From NCBI RefSeq assembly GCF_900302485.1, contig NZ_OMOI01000002.1, forward strand, positions 755,405 to 819,404: a stretch of 64,000 bases of DNA, given 5' to 3'. A program made the translations under genes and the position numbers. The stretch's first letter is position 1; the number at the start of each line of letters is the position of its first letter. Of the stretch, positions 45,777 to 53,694 are shown piece after piece. This DNA comes from Aliiroseovarius pelagivivens (GTDB taxonomy: Bacteria; Pseudomonadota; Alphaproteobacteria; Rhodobacterales; Rhodobacteraceae). The notes below the pieces were generated by a model. That model had not been told where the DNA came from and ran no database searches. It saw only the letters and a program-made list of their open reading frames with translations.

Positions 45777-46853
45777 ATGTTTTACCGCGAAGCTGGTGAT
45801 TTCAAAACGTCCTACCGTGACGATAACCAGACCTTTCCGATCCGCCTTGACCGGGCTGGATACTGGATTGTCCTGTTCGTCGCCTTCTGTGTGATCCCGT
45901 TCTTTGTGAACGACTACTGGGTGAACTCGATCTTTGCTCCGTTCTTCATCTACGCCATTGCGGCGCTGGGTCTGAACATTCTGACGGGTTATGCCGGTCA
46001 GGTATCGCTGGGTACGGGTGGTTTCATGGCTGTAGGGGCATATGCCTGCTATAAGCTGATGGTGGCCTTCCCGGACATCAACATCGTGTTCCACGTGTTG
46101 ATCGCTGGCGGCATCACTGCCGCCGTGGGTGTGGCCTTCGGTCTGCCGTCGCTGCGCATCAAAGGGTTCTACCTTGCGGTTGCGACCCTTGCTGCTCAGT
46201 TCTTCCTAGTGTGGCTGTTCAACAAGGTGGCGTGGTTCTACAACTACTCGGCATCGGGTCAGATCAACGCACCTGAGCGTACCGTGTTCGGCGTGATCGT
46301 AACTGGTCCCAACACCGAAGCCTGGGCGAAATACATGATCTGCCTGGTATTCCTGGTGGGCGTTGCCTGGGTCGCACGCAACCTGACACGCGGCATGACT
46401 GGCCGTAAGTGGATGGGCATCCGCGACATGGACATCGCAGCCGAGATCATCGGGGTGAACCCGCTGATGGCCAAGATGTCGGCCTTCGCTGTATCGTCTT
46501 TCTTTGTCGGTATTGCTGGCGCTCTGTTCTTCGCCGTCTATCTGGGCGCTGCAGAAGCAGGTGAAAGCTTCGGTATCACCAAGTCGTTCCTGGTGCTCTT
46601 CATGGTGATCATCGGCGGCCTTGGCTCGATCTTCGGATCCTTCGCCGGTGCGGCCTTCATGGTCCTGATGCCGGTTTTCTTGAAGAACGTTTTGGTAGGT
46701 ACTCTGGGCTGGCCCACTGAGATCGCTGCCGAACTGGAGTTCATCATTGTTGGTGGTTTGATCGTGGTCTTCCTGATCCTCGAACCCCATGGTTTGGCCC
46801 AACTGTGGCGTCTCACAAAAGAGAAGCTGCGCCTGTGGCCCTTCCCGCACTAA
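45777..46853 (+). CDS. ABC transporter permease, LivM type
   Basis: A 358-residue permease with an N-terminal cytoplasmic extension (YREAGDFKTSYRDDNQTFPIRLDR) before the membrane region, and the LivM signature YAIAALGLNILTGYAGQVSLGTGGFMAVGAY near residue 60. It ends with EPHGLAQLWRLTKEKLRLWPFPH. It forms the channel with the LivH-type subunit. A long hairpin follows the gene, ahead of the binding protein gene, suggesting that the permease and binding-protein parts of the message are processed separately. Confidence 0.92.
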   Translation: MFYREAGDFKTSYRDDNQTFPIRLDRAGYWIVLFVAFCVIPFFVNDYWVNSIFAPFFIYAIAALGLNILTGYAGQVSLGTGGFMAVGAYACYKLMVAFPDINIVFHVLIAGGITAAVGVAFGLPSLRIKGFYLAVATLAAQFFLVWLFNKVAWFYNYSASGQINAPERTVFGVIVTGPNTEAWAKYMICLVFLVGVAWVARNLTRGMTGRKWMGIRDMDIAAEIIGVNPLMAKMSAFAVSSFFVGIAGALFFAVYLGAAEAGESFGITKSFLVLFMVIIGGLGSIFGSFAGAAFMVLMPVFLKNVLVGTLGWPTEIAAELEFIIVGGLIVVFLILEPHGLAQLWRLTKEKLRLWPFPH

Positions 46854-46868
46854 GCGGGGGAAACGATC

Positions 46869-46901
46869 CGGACATCCGGCCATGAGGAGCGGTCGGGTGT
46901 C
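46869..46901 (+). repeat. Intercistronic hairpin upstream of the binding-protein gene
   Basis: A 12-pair stem including two G-T pairs: GGACATCCGGCC (46869-46880) with GGTCGGGTGTCC (46890-46901), nine-base loop. It lies between the LivM-type gene and the binding-protein gene and has no T tract. It may protect the downstream message or block exonucleases. Confidence 0.6.
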
Positions 46902-46957
46902 CAAACGCAATGCTGCCCATAAGGGCACAATATTTTGCTAATCTAGGGAGGAAGCAA

Positions 46958-48244
46958 ATGACTTTTAAACGTGTTGCCGCGGCGTCTGTAGCCGCACTGA
47001 TGGTAGGCTCGCCTGTAATGGCGGATCTGGTATTCCCATCGCTGAGCTATCGGACCGGTCCGTTCGCCGCTGGTGGTATTCCTTACGCCGACGGTTTTGC
47101 CGACTACTTCACGCTGCTCAACGAGCGTGACGGTGGTATCGGTGGCGTAGCAGTTCAGACACCCGAGTGTGAAACTGCTTATAACACCGAAAAAGGTGTG
47201 GAATGCTACGAAGCCACCAAAGGCGAAGGCGCTCTGGCCTATAACCCGCTGTCGACTGGTATCACTTATCAGCTGATCCCCAAAGCGACCGCTGACGACA
47301 TTCCGCTGTACACCCCCGGTTACGGCCGTACCTCGGCCGCGAACGGCGATGTGTTCAGCCACGTGTTCAACTTCCCGGCCAACTACTGGAACGGTGCTTC
47401 GGCAGCTATCAACCACGTTCTGGACCTGAACGGTGGCGATCTGAACGGCAAGAAAATCGTTCTGCTGCACTTCAACGGCGCCTACGGTAAAGAGCCGATC
47501 CCGACCCTGACCAAACTGGGCGAAAAGCACGGCTTCGATCTGACCACTATTCCGATCGACTATCCGGGCCAGGAGCAGAAAGCTCAGTGGCTGCAGATCC
47601 GCCGCGAGAAGCCTGACTACGTTCTGTTCTGGGGCTGGGGCGTGATGAACCAGGTTGCCATTCAGGAAGCCGCAAACATCCGCTACCCGATGGACCAGTT
47701 CATCGGTGTATGGTGGTCCGGTGCAGAGCATGACGTGAAGCCTGCTGGCGAAAAGGCCACCGGTTATAAAGCGATGACCTTCCACGGTGTTGGTTCGGAC
47801 TATCCGGTCTTTGGCGACCTGCAGAAATACGTTGTAGACGCTGGTAAAGCAGCGGGCGACGGCTCCAACGTTGGTACCGTTATCTACAACCGTGGTGTTT
47901 ACGCTGCGATGATGCTGGCTGAAGCTGCAGCGAAAGCTCAGGAAATCCACGGTGTTGCAGACATCACCTCGGGTCAGATGCGCGATGGTCTGGAACAGCT
48001 GGAAATCACCAACGCACGCATGGCCGAACTGGGCATGGAAGGCTTCGGCCCCGAGTTCAAAGTGAGCTGTGCAAACCACGGTGGCCCGGGCGCGATTGCG
48101 ATCCAGCAGTGGGATGGTGCTGCCGGCAAATGGTCGCTGATCACCGACTTCTCGGGATCGGACATGGATGTTATCCAGCCGCTGATCGACGCTGACTCGG
48201 CTGCTTATGCTGCTGAAAACAAAATCGAGCCGCAGTGTAACTAA
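46958..48244 (+). CDS. Periplasmic substrate-binding protein of a Liv-type importer
   Basis: A 428-residue periplasmic protein with a signal peptide (MTFKRVAAASVAALMVGSPVMA) and a type I periplasmic binding fold: YRTGPFAAGGIPYADGFADYFTLLNERDGGIGG, ETAYNTEKGVECYEATK and VLLHFNGAYGKEPIPTLTKLGEKHGF. The longer domains and Trp/Tyr-rich centre (FWGWGVMNQV, GVWWSGAEHD) differ from classic leucine-binding proteins and fit a larger or aromatic ligand. GGGAGGAAGCAA precedes the ATG. Hairpins on both sides probably raise its expression relative to the transporter. Confidence 0.9.
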   Translation: MTFKRVAAASVAALMVGSPVMADLVFPSLSYRTGPFAAGGIPYADGFADYFTLLNERDGGIGGVAVQTPECETAYNTEKGVECYEATKGEGALAYNPLSTGITYQLIPKATADDIPLYTPGYGRTSAANGDVFSHVFNFPANYWNGASAAINHVLDLNGGDLNGKKIVLLHFNGAYGKEPIPTLTKLGEKHGFDLTTIPIDYPGQEQKAQWLQIRREKPDYVLFWGWGVMNQVAIQEAANIRYPMDQFIGVWWSGAEHDVKPAGEKATGYKAMTFHGVGSDYPVFGDLQKYVVDAGKAAGDGSNVGTVIYNRGVYAAMMLAEAAAKAQEIHGVADITSGQMRDGLEQLEITNARMAELGMEGFGPEFKVSCANHGGPGAIAIQQWDGAAGKWSLITDFSGSDMDVIQPLIDADSAAYAAENKIEPQCN

Positions 48245-48257
48245 TACACCGGCACGC

Positions 48258-48279
48258 GTCCGGGCCTTCGGGCCCGGAC
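48258..48279 (+). repeat. UUCG-capped hairpin after the binding-protein gene
   Basis: GTCCGGGCC (48258-48266), TTCG loop, GGCCCGGAC (48271-48279): a nine-pair stem with a stable tetraloop but no T tract. Such stems after binding-protein genes usually stabilise the upstream message or partially terminate. Confidence 0.75.
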
Positions 48280-48315
48280 GACCCCTAGAAACGACTACGA
48301 ACAGGACGCCCTGAT

Positions 48316-49140
48316 ATGCTGGACGCTGAAAAGACCGCAGAGACCCTGCTTGAGGTCAACAATATCGAGGTCATCTACAATCACGTGATCCTCGTGCTGA
48401 AAGGCGTAAGCCTGTCTGTTCCCAAGGGCGGCATCACTGCGCTGCTTGGTGGTAACGGTGCAGGAAAAACGACGACCCTTAAGGCCATTTCGAACCTGCT
48501 TCAGGCAGAGCGCGGCGAAGTGACCAAAGGTACGATCGATCACAAGGGCGAGAACATCGCCGAATTGAACCCGGCCGCATTGGTGAAACGCGGTGTCATT
48601 CAGGTGATGGAAGGCCGTCACTGCTTTGAACACCTGACCGTTGAAGAGAACCTTCTGACCGGTGCCTACACGCGCACAGATGGTCGGGCCGCGGTCGCGA
48701 AAGACCTGGAAATGGTCTATGAGTACTTCCCGCGTTTGGCCGAGCGCCGCAAGTCGCAGGCTGGTTATACCTCGGGTGGTGAGCAACAGATGGTCGCAAT
48801 GGGCCGCGCAATGATGTCGCGCCCGGATATGATCCTTCTGGACGAACCGTCGATGGGTCTGGCCCCGCAGCTGGTAGAGCAGATCTTCCAGATCGTGAAA
48901 CGTCTGAACGAAGAGCAGGGCACCACGTTCCTGTTGGCCGAACAGAACACCAACGTGGCGCTGAAATATTCCCACTATGGTTACATTCTGGAAAATGGCC
49001 GCATCGTGATGGACGGCCCCGCTGCCGAACTGCGCGAGAACCCGGACGTTAAGGAATTTTACCTTGGTATGTCGGATGAAGGTCGTAAGAGCTTCCGCGA
49101 CGTGCGCTCGTATCGCCGCCGTAAGCGTTGGCTGGCCTAA
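48316..49140 (+). CDS. ABC transporter ATP-binding protein, LivF type
   Basis: A 274-residue ATPase with Walker A GGNGAGKTTTLKAIS near residue 52, the LivF-type insert, signature YTSGGEQQMVAMGRAM, Walker B MILLDEPSMGL and switch EQN. It is somewhat longer than usual, ending in a basic tail (RSYRRRKRWLA). It completes the five-part importer together with the LivG, LivH, LivM and binding-protein genes, and is followed by the PaaK-like gene. The start at 48316 is preceded by AGGACGCCCTGAT, a distant AGGA. Confidence 0.92.
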   Translation: MLDAEKTAETLLEVNNIEVIYNHVILVLKGVSLSVPKGGITALLGGNGAGKTTTLKAISNLLQAERGEVTKGTIDHKGENIAELNPAALVKRGVIQVMEGRHCFEHLTVEENLLTGAYTRTDGRAAVAKDLEMVYEYFPRLAERRKSQAGYTSGGEQQMVAMGRAMMSRPDMILLDEPSMGLAPQLVEQIFQIVKRLNEEQGTTFLLAEQNTNVALKYSHYGYILENGRIVMDGPAAELRENPDVKEFYLGMSDEGRKSFRDVRSYRRRKRWLA

Positions 49141-49220
49141 TTCGGCCCGCCCTCCACGGCGACCCAACTTTAACATGATTTAATCGCCGATCTTGGTCGG
49201 CGCAGACAGAGGTTATGCTC

Positions 49221-50441
49221 ATGTCCAACTATTTTGATGCGCTCGAGACCCGTTCGGAAGATGAACGCGCCTCTGGTTTGGCGGCAGCCCTGCCTGAACA
49301 GATCGCCCGCGCACAAGCGCTGGCTGGCTATGCCAATCTGCTGGCGGATGTCGACGCGGCAAGCGTCACGTCGGCCGGGGCTCTGGCTGCGCTGCCAGTT
49401 TTGCGTAAATCCGAGATTGGCAAAGCGCAGGCGGCAGATGGCCCCTTGGGTGGGTTCGGAGGTCTGCCGACGCATGAGTTTGCGCATATCTTCCAAAGCC
49501 CCGGTCCTATCTATGAACCCGGTGGTGTTGGCCATGACTGGTGGCGCATGGGGCGTTTCCTGAGCGCCTGTGGCATCGGCAAGGGCGACATCGTGCAGAA
49601 CTGCTTCGGGTATCACCTGACGCCCGCTGGCATGATCTTTGAGAACGGTGCACGCGCCGTTGGCGCGGCGGTTATCCCCGCCGGCGTCGGGCAGACCGAA
49701 CTTCAGGTGCGCGCCGCTGCCGATATCGGCACCACGGCTTATGCCGGCACGCCCGACTATCTGAAGATCATTCTGGATCGTGCGGATGCGGATGGCGTGA
49801 AGCTGAAGATCACCAAGGCTGCTGTCGGCGGCGGGGCGTTGTTCCCCAGCCTGCGTCAGGAATACGCCGACCGTGGCATTACCTGCCTACAAAGCTATGC
49901 GACCGCCGATCTGGGCAACGTTGCGTATGAAAGCGATGCGATGGAAGGCATGATCGTCGATGAAGGCGTGATCGTCGAGATCGTCCGCCCTGGCACCGGT
50001 GATCCCGTTGCACCAGGCGAGGTGGGCGAGGTCGTTGTGACAACGTTGAACCCCGATTATCCGCTGATCCGTTTCGCAACCGGCGATCTGTCGGCTGTCC
50101 TGCCGGGTGTCAGCCCCTGTGGCCGTACCAACATGCGGATCAAGGGCTGGATGGGCCGCGCAGACCAGACCGCCAAGATCAAGGGTATGTTCGTCCGTCC
50201 CGAGCAGGTCGCAGATTTCGTCGCCAAGCACGCCGAGATCGCCAAGGCCCGCGTCATTGCCACCCGCGAGGGTGAGATGGACGCCATGACCGTTCAGGTC
50301 GAGGCTGACGGCGGGAACGCTGACGCCTATGCCAAATCGGTGGCGGATACGCTGAAACTGAAAGGCAAGATCGAACTGGTCGCTCCGGGCAGCTTGCCCA
50401 ACGATGGCATCGTCATCGACGACCAGCGCGTCTACGACTAA
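49221..50441 (+). CDS. PaaK-like (phenylacetate-CoA ligase family) protein with altered ATP loop
   Basis: A 406-residue ANL-type protein resembling phenylacetate-CoA ligases: NYFDALETRSEDER, LPVLRKSEIGKAQ, AGTPDYLKIILDRAD, GGALFPSLRQEY and a C-terminal domain with VVVTTLNPDYPLIRFATGDLS and GRADQTAKIKGMFVRPEQV. The Ser/Thr/Gly ATP loop of the family (SSGTTG) is replaced by FQSPGPIYEPGG at about residue 95, so ATP use is uncertain. ATG at 49221 has AGAGG eight bases upstream; one at 49215 is in frame. It is the last gene of the importer operon and presumably acts on the imported acid. Confidence 0.85.
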   Translation: MSNYFDALETRSEDERASGLAAALPEQIARAQALAGYANLLADVDAASVTSAGALAALPVLRKSEIGKAQAADGPLGGFGGLPTHEFAHIFQSPGPIYEPGGVGHDWWRMGRFLSACGIGKGDIVQNCFGYHLTPAGMIFENGARAVGAAVIPAGVGQTELQVRAAADIGTTAYAGTPDYLKIILDRADADGVKLKITKAAVGGGALFPSLRQEYADRGITCLQSYATADLGNVAYESDAMEGMIVDEGVIVEIVRPGTGDPVAPGEVGEVVVTTLNPDYPLIRFATGDLSAVLPGVSPCGRTNMRIKGWMGRADQTAKIKGMFVRPEQVADFVAKHAEIAKARVIATREGEMDAMTVQVEADGGNADAYAKSVADTLKLKGKIELVAPGSLPNDGIVIDDQRVYD

Positions 50442-50468
50442 GCCCAATTTTATCAGGCTTCCTCCCGG

Positions 50469-50502
50469 AAGGGGCTGGGGAAACCCGGCCCTTTCTGTTT
50501 TT
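50469..50502 (+). terminator. Terminator of the CoA-ligase/ABC operon
   Basis: AAGGGGCTGGG (50469-50479), GAAA loop, CCCGGCCCTTT (50484-50494), then CTGTTTTT. Eleven pairs including two G-T. It lies 27 bases after the PaaK-like stop. Confidence 0.8.
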
Positions 50503-50550
50503 GTGGGGTGGCTTGCAAGCAGCGCTTTCGAAGCGATGCGCCAAACACAA

Positions 50551-50576
50551 AAAAGCCGCCCAGAGGGCGGCTTTTT
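50551..50576 (-). terminator. Terminator of rpmJ (works on both strands)
   Basis: AAAAGCCGCC (50551-50560) pairs with GGCGGCTTTT (50566-50575). On the minus strand it is followed by TTTTTTGTG. It lies 21 bases after the rpmJ stop. Confidence 0.88.
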
Positions 50577-50596
50577 CTGTAACGCTGCTGAAGCGA

Positions 50597-50722
50597 TTAG
50601 CCCTGACGGGCTTTGAACCGGCGCTGCGTCTTGTTGATCACGTATACGCGGCCTTTACGGCGCACGACACGGCAATCACGGTGACGGTTTTTCAGCGAGC
50701 GGAGCGAGTTGCGAACTTTCAT
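50597..50722 (-). CDS. rpmJ: 50S ribosomal protein L36
   Basis: A 41-residue basic protein starting [20 protein letters not shown] and ending [17 protein letters not shown]. It is the long L36 type of alphaproteobacteria, in which only one cysteine of the zinc site remains (DCRVV). GAAGGAG precedes the ATG at 50722. It has its own terminator and lies beside tRNA-Val rather than in the large ribosomal protein operon. Confidence 0.95.
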   Translation of the reverse strand: MKVRNSLRSLKNRHRDCRVVRRKGRVYVINKTQRRFKARQG

Positions 50723-50803
50723 GGTCCTTCTCCTTCAACGCGGCGCTGCGGTTGCGCCTGGGCTTCAGTTTACCTTCTGACCTTTCGGTCATCTGGCGGT
50801 TCA

Positions 50804-50878
50804 TGGTGGGCGATACTGGGATCGAACCAGTGACCCCTTCGATGTCAACGAAGTGCTCTACCGCTGAGCTAATCGCCC
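50804..50878 (-). tRNA. tRNA-Val (anticodon GAC)
   Basis: On the minus strand the sequence begins GGGCGATTAGCTCAGCGG and ends with the T arm GGTTCGATCCCAGTATCGCCC followed by A and a genome-encoded CCA. Acceptor, D, anticodon and T stems all pair. The anticodon stem CTTCG/CGAAG encloses TTGACAT, giving anticodon GAC, for valine codons GUC/GUU. Length is 75 bases with CCA. Confidence 0.95.
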
Positions 50879-51032
50879 TAAAATCTCTGCCGAAACAGCC
50901 TATTCAGGCCGATCCAAACGATACGACGCGGGAAAGCCCGCGCCAGTTCGCGTTGCTATAAAAGGAGTCGGGGCCACGCGCAAGGGCTTTTGGCAAGAGT
51001 TTTTTACTTTATAAAGAGCTTAGGAGGCAAAG

Positions 51033-51893
51033 ATGCTCGGGCAGACATTTTCGTTGTATCGTCCACGGTTCGAGGACACCAGCGTCGTTTTCGCGTCGCC
51101 GCATAGTGGGTCCCACTATGATGAGGTGTTTCTGAACGAGACTGTTCTTGACGAACGCACCATCAGATCGTCTGAAGACGCCTATGTTGATAGGCTTTAT
51201 GCCTTTGCGACCGAGTGCGGCGCCCCGTTTCTATGCGCCAACACCCCGCGCGCTTATGTGGACCTGAATCGCGGCGCGGACGAACTGGATCCTGCATTGA
51301 TTGCCGGCTTGCGCCGATCAACGCTGAACCCGCGCATATCCTCGGGGCTAGGCGTGATTCCACGCGTCGTGGCAGGGGGGCGGGCGATTTATCGCGGGAA
51401 GATGACCTTGGGGGCGGCGCAGAAGCGACTAAGCGCCCATTGGCATCCTTATCACAACACGCTCCGCCAACTTATGGATGAACGCCAGGCCAGATTCGGG
51501 CAGGCAATCTTGCTGGACTGCCATTCGATGCCGCACGAGGCTTTGGCCAGTCTGCGCCGCAACTCGTCGGACATGCCTGAGATCGTTCTGGGTGACAGAT
51601 TCGGAGCGTCAGCAGGCGCCGAGATCGTCGACGCGGTCGAGGCGGCTTTTCAAAATGCTGGGTTCCGTACAGCACGCAACATGCCTTTTGCTGGCGCGTT
51701 CATGGCGCAGCACTATGGTCGTCCTCAAGTTGGGCGTCACGTTGTTCAGATCGAGATCGACCGCGCGCTTTACATGGACGAGGCATCGATCACACCGAAC
51801 TATCGCTTTACCGAGATTCAGAACCGTCTTCGTGCCGTTATCGCGCAGATTGCTGATTTCGGCCGTCGCGATTCGGCGCTGGCTGCCGAATAA
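51033..51893 (+). CDS. N-formylglutamate amidohydrolase family protein
   Basis: A 286-residue zinc hydrolase of the FGase family: VVFASPHSGSHYDEVFL with the first zinc ligand, SSEDAYVDRLYAFATECGAPFL, NTPRAYVDLNRGADELD, LLDCHSMPHEAL and IEIDRALYMDEA. FGases release formate and glutamate from N-formylglutamate in the five-step histidine pathway; others in the family have different N-acyl substrates. No other hut genes are near, so the role is open. Its stop lies only four bases from the convergent dinB stop. Confidence 0.88.
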   Translation: MLGQTFSLYRPRFEDTSVVFASPHSGSHYDEVFLNETVLDERTIRSSEDAYVDRLYAFATECGAPFLCANTPRAYVDLNRGADELDPALIAGLRRSTLNPRISSGLGVIPRVVAGGRAIYRGKMTLGAAQKRLSAHWHPYHNTLRQLMDERQARFGQAILLDCHSMPHEALASLRRNSSDMPEIVLGDRFGASAGAEIVDAVEAAFQNAGFRTARNMPFAGAFMAQHYGRPQVGRHVVQIEIDRALYMDEASITPNYRFTEIQNRLRAVIAQIADFGRRDSALAAE

Positions 51894-51896
51894 CAC

Positions 51897-53150
51897 TTAA
51901 CGAAGCCCACGCCCTTTCTTGATCGCGTCCTTCCCAAAGCGTGCACGGATTTTATCTGTGGCCCTTTCCGCCTGACGCCTCTGTTCCGCGTTTGGGTCCA
52001 GCAGATCCTGCGTCACATCCGTTTGGATGGCAGGGCCGATATGGCTGAGCCCGACGCCGATCAGTCGAAACGGTCCCTTGTCCAGTACAGTGTCCAGCAG
52101 AGCACGGGCAGTGCGATAGATGCGATCCGCAGAGTGGGTCATGTCCCCCAGATTGCTTTGCCGACTAAGCGCACGAAAATCGGCGCGTTTCAGTTTCAGG
52201 GTCACAACCTGCCCCGCCATGTCGCGCGCCTTTGCTCGGTCCGAGACATTTTCGGCCAGACGCCATAGATGGCCGTCCAGAAGATCAGGGTTGGCGGTGT
52301 CCTCGAAAAACGTGGTTTCGTTCGAGATCGACTTGATCGGCGCATTGGCCGAGACGCGTCGTTTGTCCTGACCGCGCGCCAGATGCCACAGACGCTCGCC
52401 CATGCCGCCAAAGCGGGCCACAAGGTCTTCCTTGTCCCAGCGCAGCAGGTCCTCGAACGTGTGAACGCCCGCCTTGTCCAGCTGCGCCTGACTGACGCCG
52501 CCCACGCCCCAGATCAGGCCCACGGGTTTGTCGCGCAGGAAGTCCATTGTCTCGGCCTTTCCAATGACTGAAAATCCGCGCGGTTTATCCAGATCGGACG
52601 CAACCTTGGCCAAGAACTTGTTGTGGCTCAGCCCGATGGATCCGGTCAGACCCAACTCGTCCTTCATCCTGTTGGTCAGTCGCGCCAGCATGACCGCTGG
52701 AGGCACGCCATGCAGCTGGGCGGTGCCGGTCATGTCTAGAAAAGCTTCGTCCAGCGACAGGGGCTCAATGGCGGGGGTCAGTTCATCCATCATCGCGCGG
52801 ATCTGTTTCGAGACGGCCGCATAGTGGCTGCCGCGCGGGCGGATCACCACCGCGTCTGGGCACAGTTTAAGTGCCTGAAACATCGGCATGGCCGAGCGCA
52901 CGCCCCGAATGCGCGCGACATAGCACGCCGTCGACACTACGCCCCGTTTGCCGCCCCCAATGATCACCGGCTTATCCGCCAGTTCCGGGTTGTCGCGCTT
53001 TTCCACCGAAGCATAAAACGCGTCGCAATCCATATGCGCGATGCTCAGATCAAACAGTTCCGGATGCGACAGCACGCGGGGGCTGTTGCAGGACGGGCAG
53101 CGGCGGCCCGTGTCGAACTGGGTCAGGCATTTTCGGCACAAGGATGGCAT
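51897..53150 (-). CDS. dinB: DNA polymerase IV (Y family) with N-terminal zinc ribbon
   Basis: A 417-residue translesion polymerase. The core has the catalytic aspartates in IAHMDCDAFYASVE (about residue 41) and SLDEAFLDMTG (about 145), the fingers/thumb region and a little-finger domain. About 35 residues are added at the N-terminus, with two CxxC pairs (Cys5, Cys8, Cys18, Cys21), a predicted zinc ribbon not present in E. coli DinB. The C-terminus is basic (KDAIKKGRGLR) without a clear clamp-binding peptide. It converges with the FGase gene. Confidence 0.93.
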   Translation of the reverse strand: MPSLCRKCLTQFDTGRRCPSCNSPRVLSHPELFDLSIAHMDCDAFYASVEKRDNPELADKPVIIGGGKRGVVSTACYVARIRGVRSAMPMFQALKLCPDAVVIRPRGSHYAAVSKQIRAMMDELTPAIEPLSLDEAFLDMTGTAQLHGVPPAVMLARLTNRMKDELGLTGSIGLSHNKFLAKVASDLDKPRGFSVIGKAETMDFLRDKPVGLIWGVGGVSQAQLDKAGVHTFEDLLRWDKEDLVARFGGMGERLWHLARGQDKRRVSANAPIKSISNETTFFEDTANPDLLDGHLWRLAENVSDRAKARDMAGQVVTLKLKRADFRALSRQSNLGDMTHSADRIYRTARALLDTVLDKGPFRLIGVGLSHIGPAIQTDVTQDLLDPNAEQRRQAERATDKIRARFGKDAIKKGRGLR

Positions 53151-53201
53151 GGCGTGAAATTAGCGGATGCGGAGGCCGGGGAACAGGCCTAGTCTGGCGT
53201 C

Positions 53202-53636
53202 ATGTTCACGGGCGATTACATGGGTGCAAAACTGGTTCTGCTGATGGGCGGGAAACTTGTTACGATCCTGCGGGATGATCGCCCGGATATCCCGTATCCG
53301 GATATGTGGGACATGCCCGGGGGTGGGCCAGAACCGGGGGAAACACCCGAGGATTGCGTGCTGCGCGAAACGTGTGAGGAGCTGTCTTTGGTGATTTCGC
53401 CGGATCAACTGATCTGGAAGCAGCGTTTTGAAAGCCCTCATGTTGCGGGAACCTTTTCGTGGTGGTTCGGGGCGGTATTGCCTGAAACGGCACGGGACCA
53501 AATTCAGCTGGGGGACGAAGGGCAATGCTGGCGACTGGTTGCGCCCGAAGACTGGCTGGCAGACCCACGTTCGATTGCCTATTTCAAGCCCCGAGTGCAG
53601 GCCGGTTTGGACGCGATTTCGCGCATTAACAGTTGA
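53202..53636 (+). CDS. Nudix hydrolase
   Basis: A 144-residue Nudix-fold protein with an intact box GGGPEPGETPEDCVLRETCEEL (G-x5-E-x7-REUxEE) near residue 40, the metal-binding helix. Substrates of such single-domain enzymes range from damaged nucleotides to nucleoside diphosphate sugars. The aromatic FSWWFGAVLP strand and C-terminal IAYFKPRVQAGLDAI are not diagnostic. It is divergent from dinB, so a nucleotide-pool sanitising role is plausible but unproven. ATG at 53202 or 53220 may start it. Confidence 0.88.
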   Translation: MFTGDYMGAKLVLLMGGKLVTILRDDRPDIPYPDMWDMPGGGPEPGETPEDCVLRETCEELSLVISPDQLIWKQRFESPHVAGTFSWWFGAVLPETARDQIQLGDEGQCWRLVAPEDWLADPRSIAYFKPRVQAGLDAISRINS

Positions 53637-53694
53637 AATTCGGGCATTTCATCCCCATCTATCAACCTGACGTGGACAGTGAAAGGCCATCTTA

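Noticed and set aside
49170..49183. TTAA-N6-TTAA before the PaaK-like gene as a second CtrA site
   Set aside because: The spacer is six bases, not seven, and CtrA spacing is strict.
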